Source: Acidobacteriota bacterium (lineage in GTDB: Bacteria; Acidobacteriota; Thermoanaerobaculia; Thermoanaerobaculales; Thermoanaerobaculaceae). From it: a DNA stretch of 39,085 nucleotides. Within the stretch, counting starts at the first letter, position 1. Every line of letters begins with the position of its first letter. The position numbers and the translations under genes are program-made. The stretch covers positions 38,848 to 77,932 of the forward strand of contig PMLC01000041.1 of the NCBI GenBank assembly GCA_003158745.1. Direction: 5' to 3'. Shown here piece by piece: positions 7,025 through 14,187 of the stretch. Under the pieces are notes generated by a model that ran no database searches, had not been told where the DNA came from, and worked only from the letters and a program-made list of their open reading frames with translations.

Positions 7025-10000
7025 TCACCACTTCATGTTGATCGTCGTGGGGTCGCCGGTATTCTGGTCGATCACCGAGGCGTACGCCACCACACCCGAT
7101 TCGGTGTTGACCGTGACCACCGCATACCCGCTGTCGATGCCGCCCACCACAAGGTACGGCTGCTGGTACTGGTAGAACTGGCCGGGCGTGTAGTTCAGGG
7201 TGTTGCTCCACATCTGGACGCCCTGTCCGTTGTACAGCGTCAAGGTGACATTTGCCGTCGCCGTGCCGGTGTTGGTGATCCCGATGTTGGTGCGGAAGAG
7301 CGCGTTCTCCGTCAGCTGCGGCAGCCACGCGGACTGCCCCGCCGCCAGCAGGTCGCCGGGAGCTTGCCCATCGTAGTCCTGCCCGTACGTGTGGGTCGCA
7401 TCGACCTGGTTGTACGTCCGGCCAGTGAGGAAGATGTCCTGGTCCGAGTCGACCTCGAGGGCCCCGGAGTCGGCCGTGATCCCGAGTTGCCCCGCCACGT
7501 CGCGCAGGAGCGCCTGCGCGTTCCCCCCCAACGTCGTGCTCATCGTCTTGAGTCCCGACGGTGCGTAGATCTTCAGGGTCAGGTTCGCGGACTGCGCAGA
7601 ACGGTTGACGATGGCGACGTCGCTCCTCCACATCGCGGACTTCGACGGCACATCTTTGTGAATCACCGCCGGAATCCAGTACGAGAAAGGGCCCGCGGCG
7701 CCGGCCGTGCCGGTCTTCATGTTAATGGTCGTGGGGTCACCGGTGTTCTGGTCGATCACCGAGGCGTATGCCACCACACCCGATCCGGTGTTGACCGTCA
7801 CAACCGCATACCCGCTGTCGATGCCGCCCAGCCCCAGGTATGGTTGTTGGTACTGGTAGAACTGCCCGGGCGTGTAGTCGAGGCTGTTGCTCCACATCTG
7901 GTTCCCCGCCGAGTCGAACAGCGTCACCGTCACGTTCGCGGCGGCAGTGCCGGCGTTCGTGATGCCGATGTTCGTGCGGAACAAGGCGTTTTCCGTCAAC
8001 TGCGGCAGCCAAGCGGACTGCCCGGCCGCCAGGAGGTCACCCGGCGCCGCTCCGTTGTAGTCCTGCCCGTAGGTGTGTGTCGCGTCCACTTGGTTGTAGG
8101 TTCTGCCGCTCAGGAATATGTTCGCATCTGAAACCACCTCGAGGGCCCCGGAGTCGGCCGTGATCCCGAGTTGCCCCGCCACATCCTTCAACAGTAACTG
8201 GCCGTTCCCGGGGATTTGGTACGGAACCGGCTGCGGGGGCCCGGACGGCGCGTAGACCTTCAAAGTCAGGCTCGCCGTCTGCGACGAGCGGTTGAGCAAA
8301 GCGACATCGCTCCGCCACCACGCGTTGTGCGACGGCACGTCCTTGTGGATGACCGCAGGGATCCAGTGATCGAAGTTGGGCTGGCCCTGAACCAGTTTCT
8401 TGATCACGACGTTGTCGACGTACGCGCCTTCACGCTGTACGGTGGCGTCCGACAAGAACAAGAACGCGAACCAGACCTGCCCATTGCCGACGACCGGCGT
8501 CCCGGCGTCCAGTGTCATCTCGCTCATGTTGACGGTGACGTGCTGCCAACCGCCGGTCTGGCCCGAGATGCCGTTTCCGTAGAAATCGACATTGTCGATC
8601 GACCACATCCAGAGCACCTGATCGCTTGGGTTGTTGGGGTCGCCGCCGGTGTCGATGTCGGTCCAGAGGTCGAAGTCCCACGTCCCGTCGACCGCGTCGG
8701 CCAGCGTGAACGGGCCGGTGATCATGAACGCGCCCTCGTTCGGGGCGTACTGGGTGCAGGGTGTCTGCGGCGCCGACCCCCCCGCGGCGCACCACGCGGC
8801 GCCGTTCCCGCTCTTCGTCTTGCAGCTCACGATGCCCCAGTTGGTGGCACCGGCATCGGAAGTTAATCCGAGCTGCCACTTCGAGAGGTCACTCTCAAAA
8901 TCGTCCGAGAAGATCGTGATCCCGTTGCCGGACCCTCCCACGTTGAAAGCCCACGCCCCGGCGCCCGGAGCGAGCGCCTGCGAGCAGCTGTTCTTGGCGA
9001 CCACCCTCCAGAAGCAGGTCGAGCCGGCGGCCACGGTGACGTCGACGCTCGTCCCCACCTGGTTCCCGAGCAGCGGCGGGTTGACGTCCGCGCCGAAGTA
9101 GACATCGTACGAGGTCGCCCCGACCGAGGCGCTCCAGCTGAGCGTGGCCGAAGTTGAAGCGGCGAGGTTAGCGCCATCGGCGGGCGACGTCAGGGAGAAC
9201 GGCCCCGGCTGGCTGCACGCCGCCACGGCGTCGAGTTTGAATGTGATCGTGTCACCCGCAGTCCCGACGTCGTGGATGGAGAGCCCGCCCGGGAAGCCGG
9301 TCGAGAGGAATGGTGACGGATCAGTCGTGTCGTTGATCGCCGTCCGCGGTGGGATGGCACCGCCGTTGAGAGGTGCCTGGTTGATCGTGCCGTTGGCCGC
9401 AGGAGTGCCGCCTGGCCGGTAGATGTAGAGCTCATCGGGAGGGCCTGAGGCGTTGCCCTGCCCATCTACGGTGGTGTTGATCCGGTAGACGACCAGCCCC
9501 GAACCCGGCAGCGACATCTCGTACACACCCGCTCTCTTTCGATACTCCACCATGAAGTACTCCGTCGCCGAGTTTGGCGACGCGATCTTGGCGCAGTTGT
9601 TGGTTGCTGATGTCAGGGGGTTCAGCGTGACGGTCGCCGGCGGTGTGATTACCGGGCAATCGGAGATGAATCCAAGGTACCGCATTTTCAGGTAGGCGGT
9701 TGTGTGTTGCGGCGGGTTGGCATCGTTGGCCATGAGATCCCAGGGACCGACCGGTTCGAGGGAACCCGAGTAGTGGTAAAGGTCGGGAGCGCCCAGGGTG
9801 TGGGTCATCTCGTGGCACAGCACTCCGCTGCCTTCAATGTTCCCATCGAGTTGAAGGTCGTAGTCGCCGACAAGCTTGCCGTTGATCGTCGCGGGGTAGT
9901 TCTGGTAGTCGAGCGACCACTTGTGCGGCCAGAGGAGGTTGCTCCAGTCCGCGTTGACAGCGGTGCCACTGACGACAAAGACCACGCTGTCGACGAAGCC

Positions 10001-10804
10001 GTCGTTGTTGGTGTCCACGTTGAGCGTGGACGGGACCTGTGAGGCGACCGCCGCCACCGCGCCTTGCAGCAGCGACCACTCCCGCGCGTTCCGCTCATCG
10101 TCCTTGTAGCCGATGGGGTTGGTGGATGCGTCGTACGGCTTGTAGTAGGCGCGGGGATTCGAGTCCTGGTATGAGGCGATCACGCTGCCCGACGGCGCAG
10201 GGTAGAACGTGCTGCTCACCAGGAGTTGGTTATACGACGCCTCGAGAAAATAGCGTTGCATCGAAGAGGCGGTACCCGCCGTGGAGTTGAACCACATCTG
10301 GTAGGTATCGGTTGAATTGAAGCCCGCAGCGGGTTCGTCCGAGAACCTGATGAAGATCACCACGTTGTTGATCACCGAGAACGCCGGCGCGTTCGAGAGC
10401 CCCAGCGTCCCAACCCGGCCGTGGTACCGGGAACCCGGGTAGATCTCCTCGGGGTCCGGCAGCGTCCACGGGTCCGGCTTCAGGCCCGGCTCGAGGCCCG
10501 CCGCCGCAGGATCCGCTTCGCCCACAACGAACGCCGTCGGTTGCAGGCGGCCGTCCACCTTGATCGCGTAGACGAGATATCCCGTATCGGGGTCGCGGAG
10601 GACCGTGAACCCGTTTCCGTCGTGCAGCCGGTTGTAGTACTCGTCACCGGTCGCAAAGAGATGCACGACCGTGCCGTCCGGCTGTTTCAGGATTTGCGGC
10701 ACGTTCCGGAGGAGCGCCGCCTGGGCCGAGACCGCCACCAGCACCGCCGCGAACCCCAGGAGCCACGGTGCGAGGACCTTCCTTACCAACGTACAAGAGC
10801 CCAT
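7025..10804 (-). CDS. Secreted M6-family metallopeptidase with Fn3-like, jelly-roll and two tandem C-terminal modules
   Basis: A 1259-aa exported zinc peptidase of the immune inhibitor A-like M6 family. It has a signal peptide (MGSCTLVRKVLAPWLLGFAAV...) ending near residue 30. The catalytic domain runs to about residue 520, with zinc motif HEMTH at 331-335 followed by TLGAPDLYHY. A Fn3-like beta-sandwich covers about 533-630. A jelly-roll-like domain (FSDDFESDLSKWQLG onward) covers about 632-800. Two tandem ~219-aa modules, 811-1030 and 1040-1258, end the protein. The start at 10804 follows a strong AAGGAGGT; an upstream in-frame start at 10864 has no such site. No membrane anchor or LPXTG is visible, so it is probably released or surface-bound through the modules. 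It is transcribed alone. Confidence 0.88.
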   Translation of the reverse strand: MGSCTLVRKVLAPWLLGFAAVLVAVSAQAALLRNVPQILKQPDGTVVHLFATGDEYYNRLHDGNGFTVLRDPDTGYLVYAIKVDGRLQPTAFVVGEADPAAAGLEPGLKPDPWTLPDPEEIYPGSRYHGRVGTLGLSNAPAFSVINNVVIFIRFSDEPAAGFNSTDTYQMWFNSTAGTASSMQRYFLEASYNQLLVSSTFYPAPSGSVIASYQDSNPRAYYKPYDASTNPIGYKDDERNAREWSLLQGAVAAVASQVPSTLNVDTNNDGFVDSVVFVVSGTAVNADWSNLLWPHKWSLDYQNYPATINGKLVGDYDLQLDGNIEGSGVLCHEMTHTLGAPDLYHYSGSLEPVGPWDLMANDANPPQHTTAYLKMRYLGFISDCPVITPPATVTLNPLTSATNNCAKIASPNSATEYFMVEYRKRAGVYEMSLPGSGLVVYRINTTVDGQGNASGPPDELYIYRPGGTPAANGTINQAPLNGGAIPPRTAINDTTDPSPFLSTGFPGGLSIHDVGTAGDTITFKLDAVAACSQPGPFSLTSPADGANLAASTSATLSWSASVGATSYDVYFGADVNPPLLGNQVGTSVDVTVAAGSTCFWRVVAKNSCSQALAPGAGAWAFNVGGSGNGITIFSDDFESDLSKWQLGLTSDAGATNWGIVSCKTKSGNGAAWCAAGGSAPQTPCTQYAPNEGAFMITGPFTLADAVDGTWDFDLWTDIDTGGDPNNPSDQVLWMWSIDNVDFYGNGISGQTGGWQHVTVNMSEMTLDAGTPVVGNGQVWFAFLFLSDATVQREGAYVDNVVIKKLVQGQPNFDHWIPAVIHKDVPSHNAWWRSDVALLNRSSQTASLTLKVYAPSGPPQPVPYQIPGNGQLLLKDVAGQLGITADSGALEVVSDANIFLSGRTYNQVDATHTYGQDYNGAAPGDLLAAGQSAWLPQLTENALFRTNIGITNAGTAAANVTVTLFDSAGNQMWSNSLDYTPGQFYQYQQPYLGLGGIDSGYAVVTVNTGSGVVAYASVIDQNTGDPTTINMKTGTAGAAGPFSYWIPAVIHKDVPSKSAMWRSDVAIVNRSAQSANLTLKIYAPSGLKTMSTTLGGNAQALLRDVAGQLGITADSGALEVDSDQDIFLTGRTYNQVDATHTYGQDYDGQAPGDLLAAGQSAWLPQLTENALFRTNIGITNTGTATANVTLTLYNGQGVQMWSNTLNYTPGQFYQYQQPYLVVGGIDSGYAVVTVNTESGVVAYASVIDQNTGDPTTINMKW
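7031..7687 (-). repeat. Second copy of the tandem C-terminal module of the M6 peptidase
   Basis: Encodes the module starting FSYWIPAVIHKDVPS and ending TTINMK. It repeats the copy at 7715-8374 closely, with long identical stretches such as GALEVxSDxxIFLxGRTYNQVDATHTYGQDY (written with x for differing residues). It is a coding direct repeat, not a mobile element. Confidence 0.9.
7715..8374 (-). repeat. First copy of the tandem C-terminal module of the M6 peptidase
   Basis: Encodes the module starting FDHWIPAVIHKDVPS and ending TTINMK, joined to the second copy by the short linker TGTAGAAGP. The near-identical DNA over about 650 bp suggests recent duplication or continuing gene conversion. Confidence 0.9.
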
Positions 10805-10879
10805 GTGACCTCCTTGAAACCGCCAGCCCGACCGTTCAAGGCTACGCGGCAGAGCGTAGGCCATAGAGCAGATTTTTCA

Positions 10880-10901
10880 AAGTCGCCGCGATGTGCGACT
10901 T
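10880..10901. other. Inverted repeat between the M6 peptidase and glnA
   Basis: AAGTCGC (10880-10886) and GCGACTT (10895-10901) flank an 8-base loop. It lies 110 bases after the glnA stop. On the minus strand it is followed by GAAAAAT instead of a U-run, so it is not a typical terminator. It may protect the 3' end of glnA mRNA or be an operator for the M6 gene that starts 76 bases further on. Confidence 0.3.
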
Positions 10902-11011
10902 CGTCTCGCAATGGAAGTCAGTGTCCGAGCTCGGAACGTCGTGCAACATTCGGGTGGCCCCCTACAGCGAGTCAGCGACGCCTGCTGCTCCCCGCACCCT
11001 TCCGTCGACCA

Positions 11012-12430
11012 CTACAGGCTGTAGTACAGCTCGATCTCGTACGGGTGCGGGCGGTTGCGGACCTCTCGGTCCTCCAGGCGCTTGCGCGCGATCCAGCGTT
11101 CGATGAGGTCGCGGCTGAAAACGTCGCCATCGAGCAGGAACTCGTGGTCGCTCTCGAGCGCGTTCATGGCTTCTTCGAGCGAGGTCGGCAGCGCCTTGAT
11201 CGAAGCCCGCTTCTCCGGCGGCCACGAAAAAATGTCCTCGTCCACCGGTCCGAACCCGAGCGCGGTCGGGTCGAGCTTCCGGCGCATCCCGTCGATCCCG
11301 GCCATCAACTGGGCCGCCACCGCGAGGTACGGGTTGCAGGTGGCGTCCGGCGGCCGGAACTCGAACCGGGAGCTCTCCGGGCGGTTGGCATACTTCGGGA
11401 TCCTTATCGCGGCTGAGCGGTTGCCGAGCGAGAAGATCGCGGAGACCGGGGCCTCGTACCCGGGGATGAGGCGGCGGTAGGAGTTGGTGGACGGGTTCGT
11501 GAACGCCATCACGGCGCCGCCGTGCAGCAGAAGACCGGCGATGAAGGAACGCGCGGCCTCGGAGGTCGTGCCATATCCGTCAGGATCGTGGAAGAGGTTC
11601 GTCTCGCCCTTCCAGAGCTGCTGGTGGAAGTGCAGGCCGGAACCAGCCTCGCCGTAGAGCGGCTTGGGCATGAACGTCGCAGTCATTCCCATCGCGGCCG
11701 CGGTCATTCTGGTCACGTACTTCACGAGCAGCACAGTGTCCGCGGCCACGAGCGCCGGCATGAAGCGGGTCTCGATCTCGCACTGCCCCGGACCCCCGAC
11801 CTCGTGGTGGTGGTACTTGACCTCGACGCCCATCGCTTGGAGGTTCAGGGTGATCCGCGTGCGGGCGTTGTGCAGGCTGTCCTGGGGTGGGATCGCGTGG
11901 TAGCCGCCATGGCGGGCGATGTTGTACCCGCTGCCGAGCTTGGCGCTGCCCCAATCGGCCTCCGAGGACTCGACCCGGTACGAGGCCACGTTCATGCCGT
12001 TCTCGTACGAGACCCCGTCGAACAGGTAGAACTCGAACTCGGGTCCCCACCGGCTCCAGTCGGCGACCCCGGTCGCCTGGAGTTGCGCCTCGGCGTTGCG
12101 AGCGATGTTGCGGGGGTCGTACGGGAACCGCTGGCGGGTGTCCGCCTCGAGGGTCGTGCAGATGAAGGAGAGGGCCGGCACCTCCCCAAACGTATCCACG
12201 AACCCGGTGGCGAGGTCCGGGACCATCACCATGTCGCCCGCGCTCACGGTCTTGAAACCGACGCTCGAGCCGTCGAACCCAACGCCCTTCTCCATCGTGC
12301 CCGAGTTGAAGCGTGCCGACGGGATTGTGACGTGGTGCCAGCGCCCCCACACGTCGCAGAACTTGAGGTCGACCACCTCGATCCGCCGTTCACGCACGAA
12401 TGACTGGGCTGCCTCGAAGTCCTGGAACAT
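11012..12430 (-). CDS. glnA: Type I glutamine synthetase
   Basis: Makes glutamine from glutamate, ammonia and ATP in the cytoplasm, the main entry of ammonia into metabolism. The 472-aa length is normal for GSI. Motifs in order: GVGFDGSS near the N-terminus, GPEFEFYLFD, HHHEVGGPGQCEIE, the ATP-binding KPLYGEAGSGLHFHQ, NPSTNSYRRLIPGYEAP and RFEFRPPDATCNPYLA. The stretch matching the E. coli adenylylation site reads DEDIFSWPPEK, with Phe401 where E. coli has Tyr397, so AMP control by GlnE appears impossible. The ATG at 12430 has GGAGGA eight bases upstream. An in-frame GTG at 12478 would add 16 Arg-rich residues unlike the family. A leader hairpin and a possible sigma-54-type promoter lie upstream. 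Confidence 0.97.
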   Translation of the reverse strand: MFQDFEAAQSFVRERRIEVVDLKFCDVWGRWHHVTIPSARFNSGTMEKGVGFDGSSVGFKTVSAGDMVMVPDLATGFVDTFGEVPALSFICTTLEADTRQRFPYDPRNIARNAEAQLQATGVADWSRWGPEFEFYLFDGVSYENGMNVASYRVESSEADWGSAKLGSGYNIARHGGYHAIPPQDSLHNARTRITLNLQAMGVEVKYHHHEVGGPGQCEIETRFMPALVAADTVLLVKYVTRMTAAAMGMTATFMPKPLYGEAGSGLHFHQQLWKGETNLFHDPDGYGTTSEAARSFIAGLLLHGGAVMAFTNPSTNSYRRLIPGYEAPVSAIFSLGNRSAAIRIPKYANRPESSRFEFRPPDATCNPYLAVAAQLMAGIDGMRRKLDPTALGFGPVDEDIFSWPPEKRASIKALPTSLEEAMNALESDHEFLLDGDVFSRDLIERWIARKRLEDREVRNRPHPYEIELYYSL

Positions 12431-12478
12431 GCCGACATCCTCCGGGCGCCGCCTCACTCGATGGGCCCGGCGGCGCAA

Positions 12479-12501
12479 ACACCCGGCTCCACGCCGGGTG
12501 T
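12479..12501 (-). other. Nine-bp hairpin in the glnA leader
   Basis: ACACCCGGC (12479-12487) and GCCGGGTGT (12493-12501) form a perfect 9-bp stem with loop TCCAC. On the minus strand it is followed by TTGCG, too short a U-run for a confident terminator. It sits 49 bases before the glnA ATG, in the 5' leader if the promoter is at 12512-12540. It could be an attenuator or an mRNA-stabilising structure. Confidence 0.5.
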
Positions 12502-12511
12502 CGTCGCGGCC

Positions 12512-12540
12512 ATGATATCCAATTCACAAGCGCGGAGCCA
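12512..12540 (-). promoter_or_regulatory. Candidate glnA promoter (sigma-54-like, overlapping a -10-like element)
   Basis: On the minus strand TGGCTCC-GCGC-TTGTG (12526-12540) resembles the -24/-12 consensus TGGCACG-N4-TTGCW, but the -12 has GT where GC is expected. A TATCAT -10-like hexamer lies at 12512-12517 without a convincing -35. Sigma-54 control of glnA is known in many proteobacteria; here it is only a possibility. Confidence 0.25.
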
Positions 12541-12570
12541 GAAGGCAGGGATCAGGGGTCCGTAACGACA

Positions 12571-12652
12571 AGCAGAGGAGCGGAGGGGCTGAGGAGCGGA
12601 GGAGCCAGAGACAGTTAAGAGTGAAGAGTTGAGAGTGAAGAGTTCAGAGGCA
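12571..12652. repeat. Purine-rich degenerate intergenic repeat (glnA upstream copy)
   Basis: Begins with AGCAGAGGAGCGGAGGGG (12571-12588), followed by a second partial copy, GAGGAGCGGAGG. It then has alternating GAGTGAAGAGTT / GAGAGTGAAGAGTT words to about 12652. The 18-base opening word recurs at 24665 and 38908. The rest of the 423-base gap between glnA and the next gene (12653-12853) shows no gene or structure I can support. Confidence 0.75.
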
Positions 12653-12853
12653 CAACAGGTACCGCTTGCAAGGAACGCGTGCCACCGGATGACCGGAGAA
12701 GCAGTGGTCCACGATCATAGGCCCGTGGTCCGCAAAGGGCGCGCGAACACACCGCGCAACCCGAAGGTGGATTTGCGTTCTTACGCCGAGGCCATCGGGG
12801 ATCTCGGAACACCGGGACAGGGATATCCGGCATCGCTGGATGAACCAACGAGG

Positions 12854-13807
12854 CTAATGCGGTCGCTGGACACTCGGTTCTCCAGCTGAAGACGCCTCCA
12901 TGCGTCCGAGCCATGAATCAATTCGCTCCTCATAGCGTTGCATGGTCGAGATCGAGGTGGTTGTCGCCGTGCCGCTCGCCTGGCGAACTTTCTTGTCGAG
13001 CTGCTCTTGTCGCTTGACGATATCCTTGATCGACGCACAACCGGGGTTGCGACGTGGGGCAAAGGTATCGACTGCGCACACGTAGGTGGCGATGTCACCG
13101 ACGACCTTCTGGAACGCCGCGTCAGTGTTCATCCTGTCGCGGAAGTCAGCATCCTTCATTGCGGCGAGACGCTCACTCGCCAAGCGGTTGGCGTCCTCTC
13201 GATCGCTTGCACCTGCTCCGAGTTCCAGGCGCACAAGCAGCTCTGGAAGAGGAAAAGCCGAGCGAACCTCTGCAGACTCCTCTGGGTAGTGTGCCTCGAT
13301 CAAGGGCTTGAGCTCAGCGAGACCATCGATAGCGGCCGCCCCAATCGCGGTCTGGCGGAGCAGCGGCCAGCCGTGCTGGAGTGTCGTCCGGCCCTCGACG
13401 ATGGCGGCTGAATAGATCCGCAGCCTCTCGTCACGTGACATGCGGCCGAGCTCAACGCTATCGAGGAACCACCCCACGTTCCGCGATGTGGGATTGTTGC
13501 TCCGCCCAAACTCGGTGATGATGTCCTCGAACGGCCGCAGATCCAGCCAGCGACTGTTCATTCCAAGATACCCCAACACCTCGTTGGCCACGTTGGCCTT
13601 GCTCTCAAGCAGACCCTTCCGGATCGCCTCGCGAAGCGCTGATTCGCGCGCAATAGGATCCGAAAGCGTTGCTGCATCATCGATCGCTTGCTTCCCGGGA
13701 AACACAATTACCGGATTATTTGGCGATTCGGCACCCGTGTACTGTGCCGCCGCCAAGCTGGTCAGGAAAACCAGGCATACGGTCGCGAGCCGCGAGAGCA
13801 TGTTCAC
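12854..13807 (-). CDS. Orphan exported helical protein, function unknown
   Basis: A 317-aa protein that I do not recognise. It has a clear signal peptide (MNMLSRLATVCLVFLTSLAAA, cleavage before QYTG) and no other membrane segment, so it is periplasmic or secreted. The mature part is predominantly helical, charged and free of low complexity. Two cysteines about 15 residues apart (YVCAVDTF...NPGC) could form a disulfide. A GTG start at 13807 has AAAGGAG at ideal spacing; an ATG at 13801 with GAGGTGA is nearly as good. Base composition looks less GC-rich than the neighbours and both flanks are repeat-rich, which may point to acquisition by transfer. It is transcribed alone. Confidence 0.75.
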   Translation of the reverse strand: MNMLSRLATVCLVFLTSLAAAQYTGAESPNNPVIVFPGKQAIDDAATLSDPIARESALREAIRKGLLESKANVANEVLGYLGMNSRWLDLRPFEDIITEFGRSNNPTSRNVGWFLDSVELGRMSRDERLRIYSAAIVEGRTTLQHGWPLLRQTAIGAAAIDGLAELKPLIEAHYPEESAEVRSAFPLPELLVRLELGAGASDREDANRLASERLAAMKDADFRDRMNTDAAFQKVVGDIATYVCAVDTFAPRRNPGCASIKDIVKRQEQLDKKVRQASGTATTTSISTMQRYEERIDSWLGRMEASSAGEPSVQRPH

Positions 13808-14000
13808 CTCTGCACTCCTTTAATTTCTAGCTTACACCCTTTCACCTCCCCACACAGGACCTTCACGCTGGTTGCATTTTGGAGCACTGCCTTGGCGCAT
13901 GGCGTCCAGCGGCGCCGCCGGGGAGACAGGGGCTCGGACACCGGGCTCCGAGGCCGAAAAAGGCCGACGCCGCAGGACCGAAGGCAGGGCAATGCCACAA

Positions 14001-14073
14001 GGCGTGCAGCCGCGCCGCCGCCGTTGGGCCTATAGCCGGGCGTCGGGGCATGAGGCGTGTAGCCGCGCCGCCG
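14001..14073. repeat. Direct repeat pair in the intergenic region downstream of the multihaem cytochrome
   Basis: GGCGTGCAGCCGCGCCGCCG (14001-14020) recurs with one mismatch at 14054-14073, 53 bases later. Related GC-rich words lie in 13900-14000 (for example GGCCGAAAAAGGCC). The whole 13808-14187 gap of 380 bases holds no credible gene and looks like an array of degenerate repeats. Confidence 0.65.
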
Positions 14074-14100
14074 AGAGTGGGCCGGATGCTAGGCGCGCGA

Positions 14101-14150
14101 GCCGGTCGGACCGGAGCATAGCCGGAGGCTATGTGAGGATCCGAACCGGC
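14101..14150. repeat. Long imperfect hairpin (REP-like palindromic unit)
   Basis: The inner stem CATAGCC (14117-14123) pairs with GGCTATG (14127-14133) around a GGA loop. The outer arms GCCGGTCGGACC (14101-14112) and GGATCCGAACCGGC (14137-14150) pair with small bulges. The structure begins 38 bases after the multihaem cytochrome stop (minus strand), so it would form at the 3' end of that mRNA and may act in termination or stability. Confidence 0.65.
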
Positions 14151-14187
14151 GAGCGCAACAACGCAGACGGTCCGCTATCGGCGGCGC

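Noticed and set aside
12615-12914. Small open frames on both strands between glnA and the orphan gene
   Set aside because: They run through degenerate repeat words, have no ribosome site and overlap the end of the orphan gene.
14001-14150. CRISPR-like array
   Set aside because: Only two imperfect repeat copies with unequal surroundings and no cas genes; the structure is a palindromic intergenic repeat instead.
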